Shown: positions 17,374 to 24,528 of the stretch, one piece after another
Layout of the letters: the number at the start of each line of letters is the position of its first letter
How positions within the stretch are numbered: the stretch's first letter is position 1
Assembly: GCF_010233585.1 (NCBI RefSeq)
Contig: NZ_CP045997.1
Span: 1,887,749-1,951,748 of the forward strand
Direction: 5' to 3'
Length of the DNA: 64,000 nucleotides
Source of the DNA: Spirosoma endbachense
GTDB taxonomy: Bacteria > Bacteroidota > Bacteroidia > Cytophagales > Spirosomataceae
Translations under genes and position numbers: made by a program
Notes under the pieces: model-generated
Seen by the model: the letters and a program-made list of their open reading frames with translations, nothing else
The model's database searches: none
Told to the model about the DNA's origin: nothing

Positions 17374-18068
17374 GGCAGGCGATTGCTGGCAACTAATTCC
17401 CATTTCTGTTTAGTCCCCGATTCGATAATTCCTTTTCCGACACAATCTGCTGATGATTGACAATAGACCAGCGAAACGTTTTCCCGATAAACCAGGCCAA
17501 TATTTCGGGCATATACCCGACGATATTTTTCCAGATTCACAAGGGTCGAATCGTTTGCCCCAATTACTGAAACTGTGTTATCAAAGTTGAGTTTTCCGAG
17601 CGAAAATGAACGATACTGATCTTCATATCGAAGCAACGTATCCGGGTTGGAATTGTACAGATTTGTGTTCCAGGAAGTGGTTGGGGCAATCGGGAAAACC
17701 AGCTTTACAACTGGTACATTATTGTCCAGACTAACGGCTTCCGTAAGATTTTTATAGACTGTCCGAATAGCCGTAAGTTGCCAATCTGCCTGTGCCGTTT
17801 TCTTAATGGATTCTTCCATCAGGAAAAATAACTGGCCATTCTGATTGTAAGAACTACTAATTTTTTCCTGAACCTGATAAACGCGCTCCGCGATTGGATT
17901 GATTGATGAATAGGTATCCTGCGTTACCTGATAGATCCAGTAGTCACCAATCTGGAGCGGGAAATAGGCAGAATCATCGCTGGCTGGCGCTAATGATTCT
18001 TGCTGACAACTTTCACCAATGCAAAAAATCAGTAAAACAAGTACATACAGACTGCTTTTTTTAAGCAT
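17370..18068 (-). CDS. Hypothetical lipoprotein, 232 aa
   Basis: N-terminal hydrophobic signal followed by a likely lipid-modified Cys21 (CIGESCQQ), then a beta-rich domain with the typical opening YFPLQIGDYWIYQV seen in small Bacteroidota lipoproteins of unknown function. It is convergent with the gingipain-like gene and the stop codons overlap by 4 bases (17370-17373), so no terminator fits between them. No specific role can be given. Confidence 0.7.
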   Translation of the reverse strand: MLKKSSLYVLVLLIFCIGESCQQESLAPASDDSAYFPLQIGDYWIYQVTQDTYSSINPIAERVYQVQEKISSSYNQNGQLFFLMEESIKKTAQADWQLTAIRTVYKNLTEAVSLDNNVPVVKLVFPIAPTTSWNTNLYNSNPDTLLRYEDQYRSFSLGKLNFDNTVSVIGANDSTLVNLEKYRRVYARNIGLVYRENVSLVYCQSSADCVGKGIIESGTKQKWELVASNRLP

Positions 18069-18120
18069 GCTCAGGGCGGCTTACTGGTTATTGGAATAGA
18101 AATGGCATTAACACATATTG

Positions 18121-18128
18121 TACCTTTG
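18121..18128 (+). promoter_or_regulatory. Candidate -7 element for the lasso cyclase gene
   Basis: TACCTTTG fits TAnnTTTG exactly and would give a leader of about 75 bases before the ATG at 18211. The nearest upstream TTG (18091-18093) is 27 bases away, too far for a standard -33 element, so the call is tentative. Confidence 0.3.
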
Positions 18129-18210
18129 GCGGATTGATAAACCGGTGTTTAAGCCGAAGCGAAGATACGAAAGATAGTAGTTTATCAGAGTTCTCTGTAG
18201 GGTTTCAATT

Positions 18211-20193
18211 ATGAGCGGAATCGCTGGAATTATACGATTTGATAAGCAGGCTATTGAACTTGCTGACACAGCCAATGTAATAAACTTACTGGGGCATCGG
18301 GGCAAAGTCACTAGTCAATTGATTGAACATGGCGTATTATTAAATTTTGGCAACTCAATTGAGGTCAATCCAACAGCACCAATCTACGCCACTGCCGATT
18401 CAGATCTATTTTCCAGCATTACAACGAGTCATCCTTTCACTACGAATTACATCACTAGCGGTCCGGCCGGATTTAACGAACCAAATGCTGATTTTGCCGT
18501 AGCCTTATGGGACGCTCAAAAGCAGACTCTTTTCTGTGGGCGTGATGCATTAGGCGTAAAGCCACTGTATTATGTGTATCAGCCGTCTCGCTTCATGGCT
18601 TTCGCGTCAGAAATCAAGGCATTGTTAGCCCTTCGCGATGTTGTTATAAAGCCAAATGAACATAAATTCAGAGAGTACCTCACCTGGATTGCCGATTATG
18701 TTCCCTACTCGGAAGAGACATTCTACGAAACCATTTACAGTGTATTGCCCGGCCATTATCTGGAGGTAACTGCCCAGCGCAAACAAACGCACGCGTATTG
18801 GACAATTAATCTGTCGAAGTATAAAGATCTTAACCGACCGGAAGATTATTCAACCCTTTTTAAGGACTACTTCAAAGCTGCTATTGATAGCCGAATCGAG
18901 GACAAATCCCGTATCGGATCTCATTTGAGCGGTGGTCTGGACTCATCGTCGGTAAGCTGCATGGCGCAGGCAATACTGACTCAGCAACATCGCGCTCCAC
19001 TGCATACATTCAATATCGATACCGAGTTACCATCGGCCGACGAAAGCGAATACGTACAGGCCGTCATTGATCAGTACCCAGTTCAGCACCACACGGTTCA
19101 TCCAGTAGCGGATGTGCTGGAATCTGTACTAAAAATCAATACGATTTTTGATCGTCCCGAGCATTTTATCATTCCTTCCAGTTTCCACCTGAGTGTTTCG
19201 CTGGAAGCGCAGCAAGTTAGTTGTGATATTCTCTTAACAGGTCACGACGGCGATAGCATCATCACAACCTGTTTTGATTTACTCGATGAGTTATTTGATG
19301 CTCAGGATTGGGAGAATCTGCTTTTAGCCTGCGAACAATTTATCGCTCCCAGCGACAGAAATTTGCGCTATGTAAGTGACGACTGGATTACGCTAACCGA
19401 TCAGGCCAAATTTGAAAAGTTTATCTTATATTTTATCGGCACCAGGCTAAAAAAACAAGCTAAAGCCCAGTCTCTGAGTACGTTTTTCAACACGCTTCGC
19501 ACGCAAAAAAAATTCTTTGGCATTTCCTCTACGGCCATCCTTGCTTATTGTTTTAAACGAATCAAGGACAAAGTGGCTCATCGATCACTCATCAACAATG
19601 CCCTTAGCTCCGACTTTAAGCAACGTGTTCCTCTTCGCTCACAACTATCGACTAAAGAACTAACAACAACTTTAGAAGCTGAACTGAATCAACCAATCAG
19701 GCAGATTTTAAATACGACTAATGTTATCTGTAATGAGCAATTGAATCACATTGGCGCTTATTACGGTCATTTGTACTCATTCCCTTTTTTCGATAAGAAT
19801 GTCATGGAAATAGGCCTGGCAACACCATTGGGCGTAGGTTTCGACAATGGTCGTGGCCGTGGATTGATCCGGAACGGACTAAAGGATGTGCTGCCTCCCG
19901 CCATTGTATCGCGACTGTCCAAAGCCAATTTTGTCGAATATGGCAATCTATCAGCGAAGCAGCTCTATCAGTCTACCTACGACCAATTTTCTTCTCCCAG
20001 CCATCCGATCTGGGAAGTGATTGATCGAGGCACCTTTACAAAAATTGTTGATTTTGTTTTCAACCCAAAAATGCCGGTCGTTAAAAAGACCCGTTACAAC
20101 TGGTTATTAAGTCGTATTATTTACCTGTCACTCTGGTTGGGATCGCTCCAAAACGCCCAGATAAATTTAGCGAAAGCTGGTTCAGCTAAATGA
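18211..20193 (+). CDS. Lasso peptide cyclase (asparagine synthetase-like, McjC type)
   Basis: 660 residues: an N-terminal class II glutamine amidotransferase-like domain (1 to about 180) and a C-terminal asparagine-synthetase domain with the ATP-binding PP-loop SGGLDSS (240-246). Residue 2 is Ser (MSGIAG) where true glutamine-dependent enzymes need Cys, so it cannot use glutamine; this loss is the hallmark of lasso cyclases, which adenylate an Asp/Glu side chain of the precursor and close an isopeptide ring with the new N-terminus. The other lasso genes lie on the opposite strand just downstream, making the cyclase convergent to them. A conventional asparagine synthetase is excluded by the missing Cys and by context. 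Confidence 0.88.
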   Translation: MSGIAGIIRFDKQAIELADTANVINLLGHRGKVTSQLIEHGVLLNFGNSIEVNPTAPIYATADSDLFSSITTSHPFTTNYITSGPAGFNEPNADFAVALWDAQKQTLFCGRDALGVKPLYYVYQPSRFMAFASEIKALLALRDVVIKPNEHKFREYLTWIADYVPYSEETFYETIYSVLPGHYLEVTAQRKQTHAYWTINLSKYKDLNRPEDYSTLFKDYFKAAIDSRIEDKSRIGSHLSGGLDSSSVSCMAQAILTQQHRAPLHTFNIDTELPSADESEYVQAVIDQYPVQHHTVHPVADVLESVLKINTIFDRPEHFIIPSSFHLSVSLEAQQVSCDILLTGHDGDSIITTCFDLLDELFDAQDWENLLLACEQFIAPSDRNLRYVSDDWITLTDQAKFEKFILYFIGTRLKKQAKAQSLSTFFNTLRTQKKFFGISSTAILAYCFKRIKDKVAHRSLINNALSSDFKQRVPLRSQLSTKELTTTLEAELNQPIRQILNTTNVICNEQLNHIGAYYGHLYSFPFFDKNVMEIGLATPLGVGFDNGRGRGLIRNGLKDVLPPAIVSRLSKANFVEYGNLSAKQLYQSTYDQFSSPSHPIWEVIDRGTFTKIVDFVFNPKMPVVKKTRYNWLLSRIIYLSLWLGSLQNAQINLAKAGSAK

Positions 20194-20228
20194 TTCGAAT
20201 TATAGACCTATTAGCTTGCTTGTAAAGA

Positions 20229-21401
20229 CTAATGAGAAGCAGGTAGAAACTTATAAATAGACCGGATTGCCCGGATAAAAACGGTTACAAAGCCCAGTTC
20301 TTTCGGGATATAAATCAACTTCTTCCCTATTTTGAACGTACTTGCCCTAAACACCCGGCTGGTAAGAAACGTTATGCAGATTTTCGCCTGTATCTTAAAT
20401 CGAGTTTGTGCTTTTAGAAAATAAATAAACTGATTAAACACCTGTTTGCTAAAGGCAACGGGTTCATTGGACTCCCAGTTTTTCTCGTAACTATCGGCTA
20501 ATTTATGAATAACAGCGGTATCGACTAACTGCTGAACTGAGGATGGTAATGCCAAATTCCATATATTCTGACACCAATACAGACCTACCAGAAATATCCG
20601 CTCCATACCATACCGGCGCATCTCCTGCATCAGCCACGACCAGTCAATCGTTCTGTTGTTTAATAAGAAGTAAAGATCATTGATATAGTAAAGTTGTTGC
20701 CAGATATTCGTCACGCCATGGTGCGTCACTAACAAAACAACCTGAATCTCATTTTCAAAACCCTTGTTTGACCGAATATAATCTAAATCAAATGAGGCAT
20801 AATCTTTATTGAAACACAGTATTTTCCAATGCAAATCGATATTGAAATAGCTATCATTATAGAATAGCTTAAATAAACTAATTTCTGATAATTCGGTAAG
20901 CAGGCGTTGCTCACCATCCTCATAATACAAGGTGTGCTTTTTACTTAACTGGTATTGATGCTGTTCTAACAGATGCGTAGTTTTAAAAGCATCTTCTGCC
21001 CTAACCAATACATCAAGATCACCACTAATTCGAAAGTTTTTATTAGGATAGCAATGTTCAGCCAGATAAATGCCCTTATAGGCAATATGATCAATCGCAT
21101 GATCGGCCAGTAATTTATCCAGAAGCCGATAGTGGTGAAGCTTCAGCATACCATCAGTAGCCGAGGCCTGATAACTAGTACGCAGTGCTACCAGGAATTT
21201 ATCAGGAATTTCTGGTAGCGATTGGATCGTATTATATAAAAATGGTGTGAGCCGATGCCGCTCAGCCAGCGTATATAATCGATTCCAGTTTATTTTGGTT
21301 TGAGCCAGAAACGTGTTGATTTGCGCTTTCTTTTCAACTGACGGCTCAATCGTACAGGCCATTTGCAGGAACACTATTTCAGGAGTACGGCCGGGCATCA
21401 T
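20229..21401 (-). CDS. Nucleotidyltransferase family protein of the lasso locus (NTP_transf_5-like)
   Basis: 390 residues with the nucleotidyltransferase signature: KG at 109-110 and RISGDLDVLV (metal-binding Asp128 and Asp130), flanked by helical regions as in PF14907. Members are common in lasso and related RiPP clusters that also encode an HprK-like kinase. The role is not settled, but transfer of a nucleotide to the peptide or to its phosphate is the usual suggestion. The start ATG (two in a row, 21399-21401 and 21396-21398) directly abuts the kinase stop codon, so the two are coupled. It is the last gene of the minus-strand lasso operon and faces the cyclase 35 bases away, with no clear terminator between. 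Confidence 0.82.
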   Translation of the reverse strand: MMPGRTPEIVFLQMACTIEPSVEKKAQINTFLAQTKINWNRLYTLAERHRLTPFLYNTIQSLPEIPDKFLVALRTSYQASATDGMLKLHHYRLLDKLLADHAIDHIAYKGIYLAEHCYPNKNFRISGDLDVLVRAEDAFKTTHLLEQHQYQLSKKHTLYYEDGEQRLLTELSEISLFKLFYNDSYFNIDLHWKILCFNKDYASFDLDYIRSNKGFENEIQVVLLVTHHGVTNIWQQLYYINDLYFLLNNRTIDWSWLMQEMRRYGMERIFLVGLYWCQNIWNLALPSSVQQLVDTAVIHKLADSYEKNWESNEPVAFSKQVFNQFIYFLKAQTRFKIQAKICITFLTSRVFRASTFKIGKKLIYIPKELGFVTVFIRAIRSIYKFLPASH

Positions 21402-22322
21402 TTAGAATGTCGATTTAAGATAATCAACAAACTCGTGTAGCCTGGCAAAATCAGCAGGGCGACTCATTTTGTAAAGCGGTGTCGTATTGGCGATCAGGAT
21501 GCTTTTTTCAAAATAATCTTTTAGGCTGCTACCAGTTAGCAGTGAGTCTGGTAACGGAAAATGATTGAGCAATTCAATTGGTAATTGACTTTTTGATATC
21601 TGCTTTAGTGTACTTTCTGATTCGTTGGGCCTCTCCAATACGAAAATCTGCGCTAAAGGGACTTCTTCCTGAGCAAATGTAACGGATTCATGCCAGGAAA
21701 ATTTAGTCAATCCTTCACGAACGGGCGTTAAGTCTGTTTTATTAAGCTTCAGTCCGTTGACTGTATTCTCCCAAATTTTGATCTGAGAAAAAGCAGGAAT
21801 AAGTGTGGGAGTTTGCCCTTCCTTGAGCCGAATGCAAACCATATCATCGCTGAGCACCGGCACACCTTTTTGGGCAAAGGCCGCCACAGTCGTCGATTTA
21901 CCCGCACCAGGCAGTCCTAAAAAAACGACTCCCTTATTAGTTAACTGGATGGCACTTCCATGAAGTAAAAAATAACCCTTTTGAAAAAGTATTAACCCAA
22001 TTGCCTCGCTCAATGTAAATAGTGAAAGCAGTTCTTCATCTGTTTGGTCAGTTTCCAGGATCAATTCATTTCCATTTACCGCCAGAAACGACATGAGTGG
22101 AGACCAGTCTAGCCACAGTTTGCCCAGACTAGTTTGAGCAAACTGCGCATTTAAGCCACTTCGATAAACTTTTGTAGGCTCCAACGGTGGACTTTGAGGA
22201 ATTCTGCCTCGTTTAATAACCAGATCGACCGCTGTTGGTTGTATTTCTTTAAGCTGAGGAAGCGCAATTTCAGAACCAATCGTTAGCCCGTACGCTGTAT
22301 AATAATAGGTACTTAATTCCAT
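21402..22322 (-). CDS. HprK-like lasso peptide kinase
   Basis: 306 residues. The C-terminal part matches HPr kinase/phosphorylase: LLHGSAI (119-125), P-loop GLPGAGKST (136-144), and a Ser-Asp-Asp (158-160) in place of the Walker B/catalytic Asp motif. The N-terminal 110 residues are a beta-rich domain typical of lasso-cluster kinases rather than of true HprK. Characterised relatives (paeninodin-type clusters) phosphorylate the C-terminal Ser of the precursor. Here the precursor ends in Leu, so the target would have to be Ser37, Thr39 or another site. The gene overlaps the B2 protease gene by 10 bases and abuts the nucleotidyltransferase. Confidence 0.85.
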   Translation of the reverse strand: MELSTYYYTAYGLTIGSEIALPQLKEIQPTAVDLVIKRGRIPQSPPLEPTKVYRSGLNAQFAQTSLGKLWLDWSPLMSFLAVNGNELILETDQTDEELLSLFTLSEAIGLILFQKGYFLLHGSAIQLTNKGVVFLGLPGAGKSTTVAAFAQKGVPVLSDDMVCIRLKEGQTPTLIPAFSQIKIWENTVNGLKLNKTDLTPVREGLTKFSWHESVTFAQEEVPLAQIFVLERPNESESTLKQISKSQLPIELLNHFPLPDSLLTGSSLKDYFEKSILIANTTPLYKMSRPADFARLHEFVDYLKSTF

Positions 22323-22753
22323 TCTAAAATGGGCTGAAATACTTGAGTCTCTTGTTCACCAAGAATGACTTTATTTTTATAGACTACCCAGGCATGCGCT
22401 GAAAACGCCTGGCTAGCACTTTTGTGCACGCCTATGCAAATGTGGACATCAGGGTATTTTCTCAAGAGCCATTTTGCGGCAAGCGCCTGCACCAGACAGG
22501 TAAATCCCAATGGTATTCGATTACTCACGACACTAATAGCCCAGACAATAACCACAAGATTCTGCTCATCGGGTGCAACAGGTGAGGAAACTAAATTGAT
22601 CGACTTCTTGAAAAAGAAATTGAACGGAAAAATGAACAAAAGGCACTTATAAACAGCCAGTACAATAAAAGCTTTGCCCAAAAGGAATTTTTGATACCAA
22701 CTTAGCTTGATAAACCTAGTGAAACTAGCTTTTGGTTTCGATAAGTTTTTCAT
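22313..22753 (-). CDS. Lasso peptide leader protease B2 (transglutaminase-like)
   Basis: 146 residues of the McjB/B2 family, cysteine proteases that cut the leader from the precursor. The catalytic Cys86 (GFTCLVQALAAKWLL) and His120 (FSAHAWVVY) are in the family positions. The third, acidic residue usually found about 12 residues after His is not at its exact place; Glu133 (ILGEQE) is the nearest candidate. The N-terminal part holds a hydrophobic stretch (about 24-48) that may associate with the membrane. It overlaps the PqqD-like gene by 29 bases, so B1 and B2 are separate but coupled, as in most non-proteobacterial systems. Confidence 0.87.
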   Translation of the reverse strand: MKNLSKPKASFTRFIKLSWYQKFLLGKAFIVLAVYKCLLFIFPFNFFFKKSINLVSSPVAPDEQNLVVIVWAISVVSNRIPLGFTCLVQALAAKWLLRKYPDVHICIGVHKSASQAFSAHAWVVYKNKVILGEQETQVFQPILEWN

Positions 22754-23012
22754 CTAAAAGTGATTCTAAAAACGAAGTTAATTCCTGCTCACAAACCGAC
22801 TCTTCCACCTCAAATTCTTCGAGTACTTTTTCTTTAATCTCCTCAACCGAAATTACTTTTTGATCTTCTAGCAGAGACCAGATAAATCCTCCTAATTCAT
22901 TCAGTTCATAGTAATTACCAATTTCGTAATTCAAAACAATGGTTTCATTACCTAGAACTGAAGAAGATTGACTTGGTACTCGCTGAAGTCGTGTAGTGGG
23001 GGTCAAGGCCAT
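22725..23012 (-). CDS. PqqD-like lasso RiPP recognition protein (B1/RRE)
   Basis: 95 residues with the PqqD winged-helix layout: an N-terminal strand region (TIVLNYEIGNYYELNELGGFIWSLLE) and a C-terminal acidic helical part (ISVEEIKEKVLEEF). Such B1 proteins bind the precursor leader and present it to the B2 protease. The ligand motif they recognise, Y-x-x-P-x-L-x-x-x-G, is present in the small precursor gene 101 bases upstream. A hairpin terminator lies between precursor and this gene. Confidence 0.87.
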   Translation of the reverse strand: MALTPTTRLQRVPSQSSSVLGNETIVLNYEIGNYYELNELGGFIWSLLEDQKVISVEEIKEKVLEEFEVEESVCEQELTSFLESLLDEKLIETKS

Positions 23013-23040
23013 AAAGCATATATACTAGGCATGAAATTAA

Positions 23041-23082
23041 TAAAAATAGCTTGGTTCGTCAAATTAGAGACAAACCAAGCTA
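23041..23082 (-). terminator. Attenuator hairpin between lasso precursor and PqqD gene
   Basis: TAGCTTGGTTCGTC (23047-23060) pairs with GACAAACCAAGCTA (23069-23082) with one mismatch and an 8-base loop. Read on the minus strand it is followed by a U-rich run (TTTTTA, 23046-23041). Lasso clusters often carry such a partial terminator so that precursor mRNA exceeds enzyme mRNA. Confidence 0.75.
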
Positions 23083-23113
23083 CACTGCAATTGAAACGAG
23101 AAACTAGTCTCGA

Positions 23114-23254
23114 TTATAAGTGACCGCCAAAACCATCCGTATCAGAACCCACCTTTAAGGTTAGTTTCTTAACATTGCCCAGCACTTTTAGCTTGGGTGT
23201 TTTATAGGCTTTTTTGCCAGAAGGACTTATCGATTGTTTGATGTTCTTATTCAT
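23114..23254 (-). CDS. Lasso-type RiPP precursor peptide, 46 aa, atypical core
   Basis: ATG at 23254, TAA at 23114-23116. The N-terminal 16 residues are basic and Ser-rich. The leader then carries the full lasso recognition motif, Y17-KTPKLKVLGNVKKL-T32: Tyr17, Pro20, Leu22, Gly26 and Thr32 are in the standard places. The C-terminal end is KVGSDTDGFGGHL (34-46). If Thr32 is at -2, the rule for most lasso leaders, the core starts at Lys34 and Asp40 is residue 7. If it starts at Gly36, the Asp residues are at 3 and 5, and no 7- to 9-membered ring is possible. No Asp/Glu follows Asp40. The gene lies directly before the PqqD, B2, kinase and nucleotidyltransferase genes on the same strand. Confidence 0.85.
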   Translation of the reverse strand: MNKNIKQSISPSGKKAYKTPKLKVLGNVKKLTLKVGSDTDGFGGHL

Positions 23255-23382
23255 TATAAATGAGATCTAAAGGTCTTTTTGAATGAGTTTCTACTGAGAA
23301 ACATACGTCTCTCGTGTCTCTGGTTTGGGCTTGGCCTGAAGATTCATTCTATTGAAACTCCGGCTGCTCGATTGTCAGGAGA

Positions 23383-24423
23383 CTACTCTACAACGATCCG
23401 GTGTTGGCGGGTCTGACCACGCTCTTCTACAGTTACGATGTAAACGCCAGCCGACAGGTTGTTTTGAGTTCTCAGCAGCAAATTACCCGACTGTACGCCC
23501 GTCTTCTGAAGAGGCAACTGGCGACCATCGGCACTGAGGAATTTAACAACTGCCGTTTCCGGCTCATCCAAACGCAACGTAAATCGCTGATCTTTTAGAA
23601 CAGGATTAGGATAAACACCATAGGCATCATCCCGTAATACAACCGATACGGCAGGGAAACTCGAAGTTTTACCGTTTAAATCAATCTGAGTCAGTCGGTA
23701 ATAGCTCGTTCCTGAATAGGGAGTCTGATCAATCAATTGATAATGCTTCTGGGCATTACTATTAGCAGCGACTTCGCTCACTTCGCCTACCTTTTCAAAA
23801 CCTTTCAAGTCCTTGCTACGCTCTACCAAAAAGCCCTTATTATTGGTTTCCAGAGAAGTTATCCAATCTAGTTTAACCGTACGGTTTTCCTGAGCCTGGG
23901 CAGTGAAGGAAACCAGGGAAACCGGCAAGGCAGAGGTAACAACGATGCTCCCTGCAGCCGATTGGTTATTGCCATTGTTATCACTTACTGTCGAAGTGAG
24001 TGATAAAGTCGAGGTCAGATTCAGGTTTCCGGTTCCAGTTGCATTTCCCCGTACATTAAACGAAATGATATATCCCGTAGCTGCATTACCTGGCAATGGC
24101 CCGCCGTTGTTGGCAACCTGAAGCGTACTGGCATTTGACGAGGTTAGTGTAAATAAGCCGCTGGGATCGGTAAAGTTTAATGGTGTATCAAATCGAAGAA
24201 TAACGGGATCGATCGTCGCCGTAAATAAAGCCTGGGTGGCTGGAATAGCGCCAGGTCCGTTATTTTTAATAACGACCTGAACGGTTTGAATCTGATTAAT
24301 GGCAATGGGCGTTGGTGAACTGGGTCCTATGGAAACCCCCTGCAAATCAACTTGCTGCGCTTGGGCACTAAGCGAAAGCAAAAAGATGGATAAAAATAGA
24401 GACAGGTAAATTGGCTTTTTCAT
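23383..24423 (-). CDS. T9SS-exported protein with CARDB-like domain
   Basis: 346 residues: signal peptide (MKKPIYLSLFLSIFLLSLSAQAQ), a CARDB-like beta-sandwich (about 25-165; PIAINQIQTVQVVIKNNGPG), a fibronectin-like middle (about 168-265, LPVSLVSFTAQAQENRTVKLDW, widespread in T9SS cargo) and a C-terminal type A sorting domain (YGVYPNPVLKDQRFTLRL to the end). Secreted through the type IX system. It follows the 1,496-residue surface protein on the same strand, separated by a hairpin, and its CARDB-like part resembles the last domain of that protein. The lasso precursor gene begins 128 bases further downstream without an obvious terminator between. Confidence 0.85.
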   Translation of the reverse strand: MKKPIYLSLFLSIFLLSLSAQAQQVDLQGVSIGPSSPTPIAINQIQTVQVVIKNNGPGAIPATQALFTATIDPVILRFDTPLNFTDPSGLFTLTSSNASTLQVANNGGPLPGNAATGYIISFNVRGNATGTGNLNLTSTLSLTSTVSDNNGNNQSAAGSIVVTSALPVSLVSFTAQAQENRTVKLDWITSLETNNKGFLVERSKDLKGFEKVGEVSEVAANSNAQKHYQLIDQTPYSGTSYYRLTQIDLNGKTSSFPAVSVVLRDDAYGVYPNPVLKDQRFTLRLDEPETAVVKFLSADGRQLPLQKTGVQSGNLLLRTQNNLSAGVYIVTVEERGQTRQHRIVVE

Positions 24424-24470
24424 AAAGTTCTGTTTTTCGGTTACCTAAATGACTGGTTGAAGCGACAATA

Positions 24471-24519
24471 TTAGGGTTTTAAAGTAATAATCAAAGTAAT
24501 TACTACTTTAAAACCCTAA
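24471..24519 (-). terminator. Intercistronic hairpin
   Basis: TTAGGGTTTTAAAGTA (24471-24486) and TACTTTAAAACCCTAA (24504-24519) are perfect 16-base arms, and the inner bases can extend the stem with one mismatch. It lies in the 105-base gap between the giant surface protein and the T9SS cargo gene. There is no good U-run on the minus strand, so it may protect mRNA ends rather than terminate. Confidence 0.5.
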
Positions 24520-24528
24520 ACTAGTTAA

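Noticed and set aside
18211..20193. Ordinary asparagine synthetase (asnB)
   Set aside because: The N-terminal Cys nucleophile is replaced by Ser, and PqqD, B2 and kinase genes lie alongside, so a lasso cyclase fits better.
23291..23347. An 18-codon minus-strand frame (begins MNLQAKPKPE) just upstream of the lasso precursor
   Set aside because: No leader motif, no start signal, ends in a stop before the real precursor; most likely chance.
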